A stretch of 46,751 bases of DNA from Rhodoluna sp. (GTDB lineage Bacteria; Actinomycetota; Actinomycetes; Actinomycetales; Microbacteriaceae): positions 1 to 46,751 of the forward strand of contig NZ_JAHEIM010000005.1 of the NCBI RefSeq assembly GCF_024639375.1, in the 5' to 3' direction. The notes below the pieces were generated by a model that was given only the letters and a program-made list of their open reading frames with translations, did no database searches and was not told the origin of the DNA. The position numbers and the translations under genes are program-made. Shown in pieces: positions 26,066 to 36,011 of this stretch (position 1 is the stretch's first letter; each line of letters begins with the position of its first letter).

Positions 26066-27397
26066 CTATTTAGGGCGTTTTGCATATAATCGTTCTCTAG
26101 CCACAACATGCAATGGCCTAAGGATTATTCCCTGCTCTTCTTCTTTTTTCTTGCGAGTCTTGCGGCGTTCGATGCTGAAAAAGGTGATGCCAATCGCCAG
26201 GGCGACAAACTCAACACTCATGGCCCAGCGAAATCCCTCGAGACTGTAAAGCGAGACCTGATTTCCAATCGAAGCCTGATAGCTCTTGTAAACGTCAAGA
26301 ATCATTCCGGCAAAAAACATCATGATGAAAGTTGCGCTGAAACCGCCAACGTTGATGAATCCATTCGCTGTGCCAAGGCGGTTCTTATCAACAAACGATT
26401 TCGAATAATCAAAAGCGATCATCGAAGCTGGCCCGCTTGCGGCCAACACAACGACCAAGAGAATAATCATCCAGAACGGTGCGCGTCCAGGCATCGCCAC
26501 TATCAGACCCCAAGCCAATGCAATTAGCGAGATGAATAGGTACACCAAATTCGATCGACGGTGCGGATGAGAGTGGGCAAACTTTGCAATCTGGGGGCTG
26601 ACAAAAAAGCCGATCACGGTAAAGAGGCTTAGCAAGAGTGAAGCGTTGGCCGGGCTGATTCCTTGGCCCTGCACCAAAAACGGATATCCCCAAAGGAGCA
26701 AGAAAACCGACGGTGCTGATTGCAAACAGAAGTGAGTCCAAAACGCTAAACGCACACCGGGGTGTCGAATGTTTTCGCCCAACAATTTGAATGCGTGCCG
26801 AAGTGTTTCAGGTCGCGCCCCAGCATGACTACCCTCACGGTCGTCAACCACGAGAGCGAAACTCACGAACACCAAAATCAGAGTGATTACTGCCAGCCAC
26901 ATAAACGAAAGGTTCCATCCGAGGTGAACCAAAACAAATGCGAATGGAATTGCAGAAACAGCTTGGCCCAATTGCCCAACGTTGGTTAGTAGCCCCTGCA
27001 TGCGCGTTGCCTGCTTACCCACGTACCAACCGTTGACCAAACGAATCATCGAAATAAAGACAAAAGCATCGCCCGCGCCAACCAGCAGGCGGCCAATCAC
27101 AGCGGGAGTAATTGACTCAGAAAATGCCACGATAAGTTGCCCGATGCTCATCAACACTGCACCAGAAATCAAAAGTTTTTTAGCACCGAATCGATCCAAC
27201 AAAATTCCCACTGGAATTTGCATCACGGCATAGGCAATCAATTGCACCACCGCAAGGGTTGAAAGTGCAGCGGCGGTTACGTCAAAACGTTCGGTTGCAG
27301 CAAGTGATGCAATACCCATGCTGCTGCGGTTTGTTACCGCAACCAGATACGCGAATGCTCCGGCAATCATTACAAGTGTTGCGGAGCGATTCTTCAC
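26066..27397 (-). CDS. MFS transporter
   Basis: A 443-residue major facilitator with about twelve membrane segments. The first half shows the signature region MQIPVGILLDRFGAKKLL (loop 2-3), and the second half contains GTANGFINVGGFSATFIMMFF. The C-terminal tail is charged (RRKTRKKKEEEQ). The substrate cannot be told. The start is GTG at 27397, two bases after the stop of the PAC2 gene, so the two are translationally coupled. Confidence 0.9.
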   Translation of the reverse strand: MKNRSATLVMIAGAFAYLVAVTNRSSMGIASLAATERFDVTAAALSTLAVVQLIAYAVMQIPVGILLDRFGAKKLLISGAVLMSIGQLIVAFSESITPAVIGRLLVGAGDAFVFISMIRLVNGWYVGKQATRMQGLLTNVGQLGQAVSAIPFAFVLVHLGWNLSFMWLAVITLILVFVSFALVVDDREGSHAGARPETLRHAFKLLGENIRHPGVRLAFWTHFCLQSAPSVFLLLWGYPFLVQGQGISPANASLLLSLFTVIGFFVSPQIAKFAHSHPHRRSNLVYLFISLIALAWGLIVAMPGRAPFWMIILLVVVLAASGPASMIAFDYSKSFVDKNRLGTANGFINVGGFSATFIMMFFAGMILDVYKSYQASIGNQVSLYSLEGFRWAMSVEFVALAIGITFFSIERRKTRKKKEEEQGIILRPLHVVARERLYAKRPK

Positions 27398-27399
27398 GA

Positions 27400-28311
27400 T
27401 TATTGTTCGTCGGCTTCGTTGCGGCGACGGTTCGCCAAATAGCTTTCAAGTTCTTCAGCAATTTCTTCGGCCGATGGCATCTTTGAACGCGGCTTGCTAA
27501 TTGGGGCGAGCATCATGTTTGAGCGCGAGTTGGCATAGCCCTGCTCAAGCGAGGTAACCACCTTGGCTAGTTCTTCGTTCTTCTCGATTTGCTCGTTGAG
27601 TTTGGTCAAGAAAACCACCCCCTCATCGCGAAGCGAATCGGTCTCAAAAACCAAACCGGTTGCAGCCGAAACTTGCTCAAGTGCCGCAACTGCAGCCTGA
27701 GGGAATTCGCTGTCGCTCAGATAGTGCGGAACCAACATGACGAAACCGACGGTGTTGATTCCGGCTCGGGTGAGGTTGTATTCAATCAAGTGCAAAATGT
27801 TGCCCGGCACTTGGGTCTGTGGCTTCCACTCCGAAACAGCTTCGATGATGTCTTGGCGATTTCCAGAAACTGTGATGCCAACCGGGCGTGAGTGTGGAAT
27901 TGGAAAAGGAATTGCGTGAACCCAAGTGAGGTCACGAACTTCTAGCACTTCAAAAATCTCAGCAAAGGCCTCTGCAAATGCTTCCCATTTGAAATCAGGT
28001 TCGTAGCCGTGCAAGTACAGAAAAGGTTGATTGGCTTCGTCGTGAACCAAGTAGATTCCGAGCACGGCAGGTTCGTAGTGTTCAATGTGGTCGCGCTCAA
28101 AGAAGAACACTGGGCGACGAGAACGGTAATCAAGCAACTCATCGTTGCTGAACTGAACAATCAACTCATGCTCAAAGTTGGCAAAAATGTTGTCAGCAAT
28201 TTGACTGTGGGTTCCGCCGGCATCGGTGAAGCCGCTCAAACCAGCAAGCATGTGCAAACCGCGTGGTGCAGTGTCGAAACCATCTAGGTATTCAAACAAC
28301 TCATCCGACAT
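27400..28311 (-). CDS. PAC2 family protein
   Basis: A 303-residue PAC2 (proteasome assembly chaperone 2-like) family protein, common in actinobacteria, function unproven. Typical parts are LHMLAGLSGFTDAGGTHSQIADNI near the N-terminus, VHAIPFPIPHSRPVGITVSGN in the middle, and a charged helical C-terminus with MPSAEEIAEELESYLANRR. The second ATG (28311) is chosen: it lies exactly six bases after a TAGGAT box, the same leaderless layout as the neighbouring pepA. That box also looks like an AGGA ribosome site, which would favour the same start. The MFS gene follows after two bases. Confidence 0.88.
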   Translation of the reverse strand: MSDELFEYLDGFDTAPRGLHMLAGLSGFTDAGGTHSQIADNIFANFEHELIVQFSNDELLDYRSRRPVFFFERDHIEHYEPAVLGIYLVHDEANQPFLYLHGYEPDFKWEAFAEAFAEIFEVLEVRDLTWVHAIPFPIPHSRPVGITVSGNRQDIIEAVSEWKPQTQVPGNILHLIEYNLTRAGINTVGFVMLVPHYLSDSEFPQAAVAALEQVSAATGLVFETDSLRDEGVVFLTKLNEQIEKNEELAKVVTSLEQGYANSRSNMMLAPISKPRSKMPSAEEIAEELESYLANRRRNEADEQ

Positions 28312-28317
28312 AGCCAT

Positions 28318-28323
28318 ATCCTA
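28318..28323 (-). promoter_or_regulatory. Probable leaderless -10 box of the PAC2 gene
   Basis: Minus-strand TAGGAT, six bases (ATGGCT), then the ATG at 28311. The AGGA within it could instead act as a ribosome site on a longer transcript. Confidence 0.45.
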
Positions 28324-28335
28324 ACTTCCGCCGAT

Positions 28336-28341
28336 TACGAT
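28336..28341 (+). promoter_or_regulatory. Leaderless -10 box of pepA
   Basis: TACGAT, six bases (TGGCTC), then the ATG at 28348. No ribosome site precedes the start. Confidence 0.6.
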
Positions 28342-28347
28342 TGGCTC

Positions 28348-29826
28348 ATGATCAAGCTCACTGCAACCGCAAAAGTCGCCGCATTCACAAAAAACCAAGC
28401 CATCGTTATCGGTGTCAAATCTGTTTCTAAGAAACTTCAACTTGTTGAACACACAATTGATTCCGCTTGGTTGAGCGAACTAAACCTCGAAGCACTCGGT
28501 GCCAGTGCAAAGGCCGAATCAATCATCCGAGTTTCAGCTCCAAACGGATCAGTGGTGGCCTTGATCGGGGTCGGCAACGACGAACTTGACGAAGACAACC
28601 TGCGCGAACTTGCCGGTGCCGCAGCTCGAGCCCTTGGCTCAATTGAAAACATCGTTTTTGATCTACCTACCTCGGATGCGCGCGACGCAGCCGCAATCCT
28701 TGAAGGAGCAGCCTTAGGTCAGTATGAATTGACCACATATAAAGGAACAGATTCAACCGGCTCAATAAAGACCAAATCGGTGACTGTGGTTTCTGCCCAC
28801 AAGGTTTCGGCTGCTGCCATTGCCAAGGTCAACATCGTGGTTGAAAGCATCCGAGCCACTCGTGACTTGGTAAACACCCCGCCAAATGTTCTATTTCCGG
28901 CAGCCTTTGCCAACATTGTTGCCAAGCGCGTGAAGCCGCTCAACCTTGAAGTTCAGGTTTGGGATGAAAAGGCTTTGGCAAAAGACGGCTTCGGCGGAAT
29001 TCTTGCCGTGGGTGGCGGATCTTCTCGCCCACCTCGCCTAGTGAAGATCGATTACCGACCAAAGGGCGCCAAAAAGCACCTGGCCCTAGTTGGCAAAGGC
29101 ATCACCTTTGATTCGGGAGGCCTCTCCCTTAAGCCAGCCGAAGGCATGGTTGGTATGAAGTACGACATGACCGGTGCTGCCACGGTTTTCGAAGCTTTAG
29201 TCACGATCGCAAAGCTTGCCTTGCCGGTGCATGTCACAGCTTGGCTTTGCCTAGCCGAAAACATGCCTTCGGGCACCGCCCAGCGACCAAACGACATCAT
29301 CAAGGTTCGCAATGGCAAAACCATTGAAGTGCTCAACACTGATGCCGAGGGTCGCCTAGTTCTTGCCGACGGCCTTTCAGCTGCCAGCGAAGAGAAGCCA
29401 GACCTAATCATCGACGTGGCAACTCTTACCGGCGCCGCCACCATCGCACTGGGCAACCGATACGCCGGGCTGATGGGCACATCCGAAGCAATTTCGGCAG
29501 TTGAGGCTGCCGCATTCGACACCGGCGAGCTAGTTTGGCACATGCCACTGCCTGCCGAACTGCGCAGTCTGCTCAACTCAGACCTAGCCGACATTGCCAA
29601 CGTGAAGATTGGCAATCGCGCTGGTGGCATGCTGATTGCGGGTCTTTTCTTGCGTGAATTCATTGGCTTCGCCGACAAGCGCAACGAGAAGAAAATCGAG
29701 TGGGCACACCTGGATATTGCCGGCCCGGCCAACAACGACGCTGCCCCTTATGGCCACACCACGAAGGGTGGCACGGGCGTGATGTTGCGCACACTTGTGT
29801 CGGTTGCCGAGGGCATGGCTCGCTAA
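28348..29826 (+). CDS. pepA: Leucyl aminopeptidase (M17)
   Basis: A 492-residue cytosolic M17 metallo-aminopeptidase, removing N-terminal residues from peptides with two metal ions. The catalytic domain (about 165-490) contains the VGKGITFDSGGLSLKP loop, the GAATVFEAL region, the NTDAEGRLVLADGL signature and DVATLTGA. It starts with ATG at 28348 under a leaderless promoter, divergent from the PAC2 gene, whose start is 36 bases away. lpd follows after 62 bases. Confidence 0.97.
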   Translation: MIKLTATAKVAAFTKNQAIVIGVKSVSKKLQLVEHTIDSAWLSELNLEALGASAKAESIIRVSAPNGSVVALIGVGNDELDEDNLRELAGAAARALGSIENIVFDLPTSDARDAAAILEGAALGQYELTTYKGTDSTGSIKTKSVTVVSAHKVSAAAIAKVNIVVESIRATRDLVNTPPNVLFPAAFANIVAKRVKPLNLEVQVWDEKALAKDGFGGILAVGGGSSRPPRLVKIDYRPKGAKKHLALVGKGITFDSGGLSLKPAEGMVGMKYDMTGAATVFEALVTIAKLALPVHVTAWLCLAENMPSGTAQRPNDIIKVRNGKTIEVLNTDAEGRLVLADGLSAASEEKPDLIIDVATLTGAATIALGNRYAGLMGTSEAISAVEAAAFDTGELVWHMPLPAELRSLLNSDLADIANVKIGNRAGGMLIAGLFLREFIGFADKRNEKKIEWAHLDIAGPANNDAAPYGHTTKGGTGVMLRTLVSVAEGMAR

Positions 29827-29888
29827 ATCTGGCTTCAGAGAGTAGTAAAGTTTGAAGTGATTGCGAACCTCTAACGAAAGAAAAATAA

Positions 29889-31265
29889 GTGGCTGACCAC
29901 AACTTTGACGTTGTAATTCTCGGAGGCGGAAGTGGCGGCTATGCAGCAGCACTTCGCTCAGCACAGCTTGGTAAGAGCGTTGCTCTTATCGAAAAATACA
30001 AACTTGGTGGCACCTGCTTGCACCGCGGATGTATTCCAACCAAGGCGCTGCTTCACTCAGCAGAAGTAGCAGACAGCGTTAAAGATGCTGGCCACTATGG
30101 CGTAAACGCCACCTTTGGTTCAATCGACATGCCAGCGGTCAACCAATACCGCGATTCAATCGTTGACCGACTATTCAAAGGCCTAACCGGCCTAGTTGGT
30201 TCAAAGAACATCACCGTGGTTCAGGGCGAAGGCCGTTTGGCTGGCCCAAAGACCGTCCAGGTTGGCGGCGACTACTACAACGGCCAAAACCTAGTGCTTG
30301 CATCTGGTTCATACAGCCGCTCACTACCAGGCCTAGAAATCGGTGGCCGCGTAATTACTTCTGAGCACGCACTGCAGCTTAACTTTGTGCCTAACAAAGT
30401 CATCGTTCTTGGCGGCGGTGTTATCGGTGTTGAGTTCGCTTCTATCTGGCGTTCATTCGGCGCCGAGGTAACCATCGTTGAAGGCCTACCAAGCTTGGTG
30501 CCAAACGAAGACCCAGCGGTTAGCAAGGCTCTTGAGCGCGCGTTCCGCAAGCGCGGCATTGACTTTAAGACAGGCGTTCGTTTCTCTGGCGTGCAGCAAC
30601 ATGAAAACGGTGTTGTGGTCAGTCTTGAAACTGGCGAAACCCTAGAAGCTGAATTGATGCTTGTTGCTGTTGGTCGCGGCCCAAACACAGCTGGTCTTGG
30701 CTACGAAGAACAAGGCATCACCATGGATCGCGGTTACGTTCTAACCAACGACCGTTTGCAAACCAACATCCCGGGTGTTTATGCAGCTGGCGACATCGTG
30801 CCTGGTTTGCAGTTGGCTCACCGAGGATTCCAGCAGGGCATTTTCATTGCCGAAGAAATCGCTGGACTAAAGCCTGCGGTTATCGACGAAAACGGAATTC
30901 CTAAGGTGACTTACTGCGAGCCTGAAATTGCATCGGTTGGTTTGACCGAAGCAAAGGCCAAAGAGCAATACGGCGCCGACAACGTTTCAACTTATGAATA
31001 CAACCTTGGCGGCAACGGCAAGAGCCAAATTCTTGGCACTGCTGGTTTCATCAAGTTGGTTCGCAAGAACAACGGCCCAGTTCTTGGTGTTCACATGATC
31101 GGTTCTCGCGTTGGCGAGCAGATTGGTGAAGCACAGCTAATCGTTAACTGGGAAGCCTACCCAGAAGATGTTGCAACACTTATTCACGCACACCCAACCA
31201 TGAACGAAGCTATCGGCGAAGCACACCTAGCACTTGCCGGCAAGCCACTTCACGCACACGCATAA
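29889..31265 (+). CDS. lpd: Dihydrolipoyl dehydrogenase (E3)
   Basis: A 458-residue flavoprotein that re-oxidises dihydrolipoamide of 2-oxoacid dehydrogenases with NAD+. The FAD motif is [15 protein letters not shown] and the redox disulfide is [13 protein letters not shown] (Cys43, Cys48). The NAD motif is [15 protein letters not shown], and the C-terminal [12 protein letters not shown] holds the catalytic His-Glu. The start is GTG with GAAAG upstream. The E2 gene follows after 22 bases, and lipB/lipA lie 2 kb further on, so E3, E2 and lipoylation are grouped. Confidence 0.97.
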   Translation: MADHNFDVVILGGGSGGYAAALRSAQLGKSVALIEKYKLGGTCLHRGCIPTKALLHSAEVADSVKDAGHYGVNATFGSIDMPAVNQYRDSIVDRLFKGLTGLVGSKNITVVQGEGRLAGPKTVQVGGDYYNGQNLVLASGSYSRSLPGLEIGGRVITSEHALQLNFVPNKVIVLGGGVIGVEFASIWRSFGAEVTIVEGLPSLVPNEDPAVSKALERAFRKRGIDFKTGVRFSGVQQHENGVVVSLETGETLEAELMLVAVGRGPNTAGLGYEEQGITMDRGYVLTNDRLQTNIPGVYAAGDIVPGLQLAHRGFQQGIFIAEEIAGLKPAVIDENGIPKVTYCEPEIASVGLTEAKAKEQYGADNVSTYEYNLGGNGKSQILGTAGFIKLVRKNNGPVLGVHMIGSRVGEQIGEAQLIVNWEAYPEDVATLIHAHPTMNEAIGEAHLALAGKPLHAHA

Positions 31266-31287
31266 TTCCCACAAGGAGCAAATACAA

Positions 31288-32622
31288 ATGAGCGAATCAG
31301 TAGTTCTTCCAGCGCTAGGCGAAAGCGTAACCGAAGGCACAGTAACCCGTTGGCTAAAAAAAGTTGGCGACACTGTTGCCGTCGACGAGCCACTAGTTGA
31401 GGTTTCAACCGACAAGGTTGACACCGAGATTCCTTCACCGATTGCCGGTGTTATCGAACAAATTTTGGTTCAAGAAGACGAGACCGTTCAGGTTGGCGCA
31501 GTGCTTGCAATCGTTGGTTCAGGTTCTGGCGCTGCTGCTCCAGCAGCTGCACCGGTTGCCGCACCAGTAGTTGAGGCTCCTGCCCCAGTTGCCGCCCCTG
31601 TGGCTCCACCGGCTCCAGTTGCAGCGCCAGTGGTTGCCGCACCGGTTGCTCCAGTGGTTGCCGCACCAGTTCAGACTTCAACTCCAGCAGGCACCGTTGA
31701 TGCAGGTTATGTCACTCCTTTGGTTCGCAAGCTTGCTCAAGAAGCTGGCATCGACCTAACTCAGGTGCTTGGCACCGGTGTTGGTGGCCGCATTCGCAAG
31801 GATGACGTTTTGGCAGCAAACTCTGCCCCAGCTCAAACTTTTGCGTCAGCACCTGCCGCTGCCAAGCCAGCTGCTGCTCCATTTGTTCCAGGCGCTGCAT
31901 CACCACTTCGCGGCACTACCGAGCCAATGTCACGTTTGCGCAAGGTTCTTGCCGAGCGTGCCGTTGCTTCGATGGTCTCAACTGCACAGTTGACCACCGT
32001 GGTTGAAGTTGACGTCACCAAGATTGCCCAGCTTCGTCAGCGCGTTCAGCAGCAGTTTGTTGCCAAGACCGGCGGCAAGTTGAACTTCATGCCGTTCTTT
32101 GCACTTGCTGCAGCCGAGGCACTTCGCGTGCACCCAAAGCTAAACGCAACCATCGATGGCGAGAACATTGTTTACCACGGCACCGAGAACATCTCGTTTG
32201 CAGTTGACACCGAAAAGGGTCTGCTAACTCCGGTTATTCGCGATGCTTCGACTTTGAACATTGCGCAGATTGCACAGCAGATTGCAGATCTTGCAGCTCG
32301 CACTCGCGCCAACCAGTTGAAGCCAGACGAGCTTGGTGGTGGCACATTCACTTTGACCAACACTGGTTCACGTGGTGCGCTATTTGACACCCCAGTGGTG
32401 TTCTTGCCACAGGTTGCAATTCTTGGAACCGGAATCGTGAGCAAGCGCCCAGTAGTTGTGACCGACGCTGATGGACAAGAGTCAATCGCGATTCGCAGCA
32501 TGGTTTACCTAGCATTGTCTTATGACCACCGCTTGGTAGACGGCGCTGACGCAAGTCGCTTCTTGGTTGACGTCAAGTCACGCCTAGAAGATGCAAACTT
32601 TGATTCAGTTCTAGGTCTATAA
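31288..32622 (+). CDS. sucB: 2-oxoacid dehydrogenase E2 (dihydrolipoamide acyltransferase)
   Basis: A 444-residue E2 with one lipoyl domain (residues 1-76, lipoyl-lysine in [14 protein letters not shown]), an Ala/Pro/Val-rich swinging linker (about 78-130), an E1/E3-binding domain (about 138-172) and the catalytic core ending in [22 protein letters not shown] lies nine bases before the ATG. In actinobacteria such an E2 often serves pyruvate and 2-oxoglutarate dehydrogenase together, so succinyl versus acetyl specificity cannot be told here. A strong terminator follows. Confidence 0.92.
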   Translation: MSESVVLPALGESVTEGTVTRWLKKVGDTVAVDEPLVEVSTDKVDTEIPSPIAGVIEQILVQEDETVQVGAVLAIVGSGSGAAAPAAAPVAAPVVEAPAPVAAPVAPPAPVAAPVVAAPVAPVVAAPVQTSTPAGTVDAGYVTPLVRKLAQEAGIDLTQVLGTGVGGRIRKDDVLAANSAPAQTFASAPAAAKPAAAPFVPGAASPLRGTTEPMSRLRKVLAERAVASMVSTAQLTTVVEVDVTKIAQLRQRVQQQFVAKTGGKLNFMPFFALAAAEALRVHPKLNATIDGENIVYHGTENISFAVDTEKGLLTPVIRDASTLNIAQIAQQIADLAARTRANQLKPDELGGGTFTLTNTGSRGALFDTPVVFLPQVAILGTGIVSKRPVVVTDADGQESIAIRSMVYLALSYDHRLVDGADASRFLVDVKSRLEDANFDSVLGL

Positions 32623-32634
32623 AGTTTCAAAAGA

Positions 32635-32671
32635 TTGACCCGGTTAGTTTTCTAACCGGGTCAATTTCTTT
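32635..32671 (+). terminator. Intrinsic terminator of the lpd-sucB transcript
   Basis: TTGACCCGGTTAG and CTAACCGGGTCAA pair perfectly over 13 bases around a TTTT loop, followed by TTTCTTT. The hairpin contains the stop codon and last codons of the convergent gene ending at 32644. Confidence 0.88.
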
Positions 32672-33111
32672 AAGTTCCACTTTTTGTCGGCCAGATATTC
32701 CGTTGCCGTGAATGCAAAAATCTGATTTTCACATTCAACTGTTATCGAGCGATTTCGAAAGCCGCCCAGTTGTTGCGTTGAATTCACATTGACACTCATT
32801 GAACCAGGCAAAGCTTGATTCGCCATAAGTCGAGCTTCAATTGCCGCGGCGCTGCAACCTGGCGCAAGGGCATCCGAGGTGAATTTGACCGAGCTCTTTG
32901 ATGGTTCAACGGCTTTTGAGCTGGGCCAAAATGCCAGGGCTAGCAACACCAAAACCGCCGGTACAAAAAACGCATATAGCGGCATTTTTTTGCGCTCGCG
33001 CATTTGCAAACCGGCTATTACCCGGTAGCGACTGCCACCGAATTTTGCGATGCTGGGCTCAAGCCCGGCGGCCTGCATGCGGCGATAGCGCACCGGCCAA
33101 CTCTGCATCAT
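32644..33111 (-). CDS. Hypothetical small protein with one membrane segment
   Basis: A 155-residue frame that I do not recognise. It has a basic N-terminal part (about 1-42), one clear membrane helix (about 44-62, MPLYAFFVPAVLVLLALAFW), then an outside or cytoplasmic domain of about 90 residues with two Cys (ALAPGCSAA and TVECENQ). The start is uncertain: ATGs at 33111, 33108, 33078, 33003 and 32985 are all in frame, and the last would make the helix N-terminal, like a signal anchor. Its final residues are encoded in the sucB terminator stem. It fills the gap between sucB and lipB, and no better frame exists there. Confidence 0.55.
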   Translation of the reverse strand: MMQSWPVRYRRMQAAGLEPSIAKFGGSRYRVIAGLQMRERKKMPLYAFFVPAVLVLLALAFWPSSKAVEPSKSSVKFTSDALAPGCSAAAIEARLMANQALPGSMSVNVNSTQQLGGFRNRSITVECENQIFAFTATEYLADKKWNLKKLTRLEN

Positions 33112-33201
33112 TGGCTAATCCAACCAATCTGAGTTGCCGGAAATAACGTCGGCCAGCTTTGTGTTGATAACTCAGTTCGAACCATTAGCAAAGCGATTGT
33201 T

Positions 33202-33207
33202 TAGACT
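33202..33207 (+). promoter_or_regulatory. Leaderless -10 box of lipB
   Basis: TAGACT, six bases (TAACCA), then the ATG at 33214. No ribosome site is present. Confidence 0.6.
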
Positions 33208-33213
33208 TAACCA

Positions 33214-33849
33214 ATGCCTGAATTCCTAATCAAGGGCCTGGCGCCGAATTTCATCGGCTACGAGGCCGCCTGGGATTTTCAGCGCACCATTCACGCCGAG
33301 GTAGCTGCCGGCACTCGCCCAGACACCGTGATTCTGCTGGAGCACGAGAGCGTCTTCACGGCTGGCAAGCGCACCGAAGACAGCGAGCGACCAACCGACG
33401 GCACCCCCGTAATCGATGTTGACCGCGGCGGCAAAATCACTTGGCACGGCCCGGGTCAGCTGGTGGGCTACCCAATCATGAAGCTTCCCCAGCCAATTGA
33501 TGTGGTTGGTTACGTGCGCTGGCTAGAACAAGTGCTAATCGATTCGATCGCCGAATTTGGTCTAAAAACTGAGCGCGTTGAAGGCCGCAGCGGAGTTTGG
33601 GCGCCAATTGGCGACACCCACGTGAAAGTAGCCGCCATTGGAATTCGAGTGGCCGACCACACCACGATGCATGGCTTTGCACTCAACTGCAACAACTCGC
33701 TAGACCCGTATGACACGATTATCGCCTGCGGCATTCGCGATGCTAAAACCAGCACACTCAGCGAACTGCTGGGCAAAGAAATCACTCCGCAAATGGCCGC
33801 GGTTGTTATTCAGAAACACCTAAAAGAGATTGGCAAGGTTCAACTGTGA
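33214..33849 (+). CDS. lipB: Lipoyl(octanoyl) transferase
   Basis: A 211-residue LipB, which moves octanoyl from acyl carrier protein to lipoyl domains. The signature [17 protein letters not shown] (71-87) is intact. The catalytic pair is Lys138 in [11 protein letters not shown] and Cys172 in [12 protein letters not shown]. The ATG directly follows a leaderless promoter. The stop overlaps the lipA start by four bases (GTGA). Confidence 0.97.
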   Translation: MPEFLIKGLAPNFIGYEAAWDFQRTIHAEVAAGTRPDTVILLEHESVFTAGKRTEDSERPTDGTPVIDVDRGGKITWHGPGQLVGYPIMKLPQPIDVVGYVRWLEQVLIDSIAEFGLKTERVEGRSGVWAPIGDTHVKVAAIGIRVADHTTMHGFALNCNNSLDPYDTIIACGIRDAKTSTLSELLGKEITPQMAAVVIQKHLKEIGKVQL

Positions 33850-34841
33850 CCGAACAGAAACCAGAGCGCAAACTGCTTCGCATCGAGGCGCGAAACACCG
33901 CGGTGCCAATCGAAAAGAAACCTGAGTGGATCAAAACCACCGCCAAGATGGGCCCTGAGTACCAGGCGCTACAAACTTTGGTCAAGGGTGAAAACCTGCA
34001 CACCGTTTGCCAAGAGGCCGGCTGCCCAAACATTTTTGAATGCTGGGAAGACCGCGAAGCTACATTCTTGATTGGTGGCTCACAGTGCACCCGTCGCTGT
34101 GACTTCTGCCAAATTGACACCGGTAAACCAGACGACTTTGATGCCGATGAACCGCGCCGCGTGGGCGACTCAGTGAAGCGCATGAACCTGCGCTACGCAA
34201 CGGTCACCGGAGTAGCCCGTGATGATTTGCCTGACGAAGGCGCCTGGCTTTACGCCGAGACTATCCGCCAGATTCACCAGCAATCAACTGGCACCGGCGT
34301 TGAAATCTTGGTGCCTGACTTTTCTGGCAACCCAGATTTGCTGCGCCTGGTCTTCGATGCCAAGCCCGAAGTCTTTGCCCACAACGTTGAAACCGTGCCT
34401 CGCATTTTCAAAGAGATTCGCCCAGCATTCCGGTATGACCGCTCTTTGGATGTCATCACCCAAGCTCGCGACTATGGCTTGGTCACCAAGAGCAATTTGA
34501 TTCTTGGCATGGGCGAAACCCACGAAGAAATTTCGCAGGCGCTGCAAGATTTGCACGATGCCGGCACCGATATCATCACCATCACCCAGTACCTTCGCCC
34601 AACCCCGAAGCACCACCCGGTTTCGCGCTGGGTGAAGCCTCAAGAGTTTGTTGAGATGAAAGAAGAAGCCGAGGAGATTGGCTTCTTGGGTGTGCTTTCT
34701 GGTCCGTTGGTTCGCAGTTCATACCGAGCCGGTCGTCTTTGGGCGCAGTCTATGCAGAAGAAGGGGTTGGAGATTCCGAGTCAACTTCAGCACCTTGCCG
34801 ATGCTGCCGCCGCGCAGGGCTTTGGCCAAGCGGTTCACTAA
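33846..34841 (+). CDS. lipA: Lipoyl synthase
   Basis: A 331-residue radical SAM enzyme that inserts two sulfur atoms into the octanoyl chain on lipoyl domains. The auxiliary cluster ligands are Cys55, Cys60 and Cys66 in [12 protein letters not shown], and the radical SAM cluster is CTRRCDFC (81-88). The C-terminal RSSYRAG holds the Ser that ligates the auxiliary cluster. It starts with GTG overlapping lipB. It makes the cofactor used by the E2 encoded upstream. Confidence 0.98.
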   Translation: MTEQKPERKLLRIEARNTAVPIEKKPEWIKTTAKMGPEYQALQTLVKGENLHTVCQEAGCPNIFECWEDREATFLIGGSQCTRRCDFCQIDTGKPDDFDADEPRRVGDSVKRMNLRYATVTGVARDDLPDEGAWLYAETIRQIHQQSTGTGVEILVPDFSGNPDLLRLVFDAKPEVFAHNVETVPRIFKEIRPAFRYDRSLDVITQARDYGLVTKSNLILGMGETHEEISQALQDLHDAGTDIITITQYLRPTPKHHPVSRWVKPQEFVEMKEEAEEIGFLGVLSGPLVRSSYRAGRLWAQSMQKKGLEIPSQLQHLADAAAAQGFGQAVH

Positions 34842-34864
34842 GGTTTAGAGCTCTTTCCAAGCGA

Positions 34865-34870
34865 TAAACT
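34865..34870 (+). promoter_or_regulatory. Leaderless -10 box of the DUF4191 gene
   Basis: TAAACT, six bases (CTTCCA), then the ATG at 34877. The gene can thus be transcribed separately from lipB-lipA. Confidence 0.6.
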
Positions 34871-34876
34871 CTTCCA

Positions 34877-35581
34877 ATGGCAAAAAACGACGCAAAACCA
34901 AAAACCCAAAAAGCTCCTGGCCAGTTTCGCCAACTTTGGAGCATGTACAAGCTGACAGCTAAGAGCGACCGCACCTCGGTTGTCTACGCAGCGGTTGCGT
35001 TGGTTATTCCAGTAATTATTGGCCTGGCGCTAAGTTTCATCACCGCCCCGGGCAACGTTCTAAACCTCGTCATAACCCTCATCACCAGCCTCATGCTGGG
35101 TGTTTTGTTGGCAATGGTGGTCATGTCTCGTCGCGCCGAGCGCGCCGCCTATACCCGCATTGAGGGTCAGGCCGGTGCCGTTGGCGCTGTGCTTTCTTCT
35201 GGCCTGCGCCGCAACTGGCGCGGTGCCGAAATGCCGGTGGCATTCAACCCACGCACCCGTGAAGCCGTTTATCGCGCAATTGGCCCTGGTGGCGTTGTGT
35301 TGATTGGTGAGGGCACCCGCAAGGGGCTGACTACCCTGCTTGAAGACGAAAAAAAGAAGATCGGCCGAGTTTTGCCAGGCGTGAACATTGAGGTTCTGCT
35401 GGTCAACACTGAACCGGGTGGCGTGCGCATTTTTGAACTAACCAGGACTCTTTACAAGCTCAAGAAGGTATTGAACCGCAGCGAGGTTTCTCTGATCTCC
35501 AAGCGCCTTGCCGCACTGGGCATCAACATTCCAGTTCCTAAGGGAATTGACCCAACCAAGGTGCGCATGCAGCGCCGCTAG
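34877..35581 (+). CDS. DUF4191 family membrane protein
   Basis: A 234-residue actinobacterial DUF4191 protein. A basic N-terminus with QFRQLWSMYKLTAKSD is followed by two membrane helices (about 38-55 and 62-84), then a cytoplasmic domain with GAVLSSGLRRNWRGAEMPVAFN and YRAIGPGGVVLIGEG, ending in KGIDPTKVRMQRR. Position between lipA and an RDD gene matches mycobacteria (Rv2218-Rv2219-Rv2219A). Function unknown. Confidence 0.92.
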   Translation: MAKNDAKPKTQKAPGQFRQLWSMYKLTAKSDRTSVVYAAVALVIPVIIGLALSFITAPGNVLNLVITLITSLMLGVLLAMVVMSRRAERAAYTRIEGQAGAVGAVLSSGLRRNWRGAEMPVAFNPRTREAVYRAIGPGGVVLIGEGTRKGLTTLLEDEKKKIGRVLPGVNIEVLLVNTEPGGVRIFELTRTLYKLKKVLNRSEVSLISKRLAALGINIPVPKGIDPTKVRMQRR

Positions 35582-35588
35582 GCAAAAA

Positions 35589-35990
35589 CTAGCGCAACAC
35601 CAGAACCGTGCCGGCAGCCTTGTCGTGCAAACCACGATTGTCGTTATCCCAAACCACGGCTGGAATAACCAGCAAAATCAAGGCAATCCGCAGCAGCGAA
35701 CGCCATGGGCCAACCCACTTGCCGTCAAGCCTTGCTACCCGCAGGCGCATTACGGTATGGCCAATGCCGGCACCAAGAGTCGCCACCAAAATCCACTGCT
35801 GCAGCCCATAAATCAGCAGCGTTGCGGTTGGGTCACCACCAAAAAATGCTTGGGATACCAGCATCGACAGACCCCAATCAATCAAGATGGCCAGTGTGCG
35901 CTTGCCCATCTTGGCCAGGCTGCCGGGGCCCGATTCGGGCAATCCGAGGCGTTTGCCAGCCCAGTTGGAAGCGGGTTTTGAAGAAGTCAT
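35589..35990 (-). CDS. RDD family membrane protein
   Basis: A 133-residue RDD-type protein with about three hydrophobic segments. The family pattern is seen in [13 protein letters not shown] (the Asp of the first segment), [14 protein letters not shown] and the C-terminal [18 protein letters not shown]. The ATG at 35990 lies six bases after a TAGGCT -10 box. It converges on DUF4191 (seven bases apart) and is divergent from glnA. The GlnR-like box of glnA falls over its expected -35 region. Role unknown. Confidence 0.9.
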   Translation of the reverse strand: MTSSKPASNWAGKRLGLPESGPGSLAKMGKRTLAILIDWGLSMLVSQAFFGGDPTATLLIYGLQQWILVATLGAGIGHTVMRLRVARLDGKWVGPWRSLLRIALILLVIPAVVWDNDNRGLHDKAAGTVLVLR

Positions 35991-35996
35991 TTTGCC

Positions 35997-36002
35997 AGCC
36001 TA
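35997..36002 (-). promoter_or_regulatory. Leaderless -10 box of the RDD gene
   Basis: Minus-strand TAGGCT, six bases (GGCAAA), then the ATG at 35990. Its -35 position (about 36020-36025) is within the GlnR-like box. Confidence 0.6.
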
Positions 36003-36011
36003 GGCGAAAGA

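Noticed and set aside
29052-29735. A 227-residue open frame on minus
   Set aside because: Antisense of the well-conserved pepA catalytic domain, with no family features or ribosome site.
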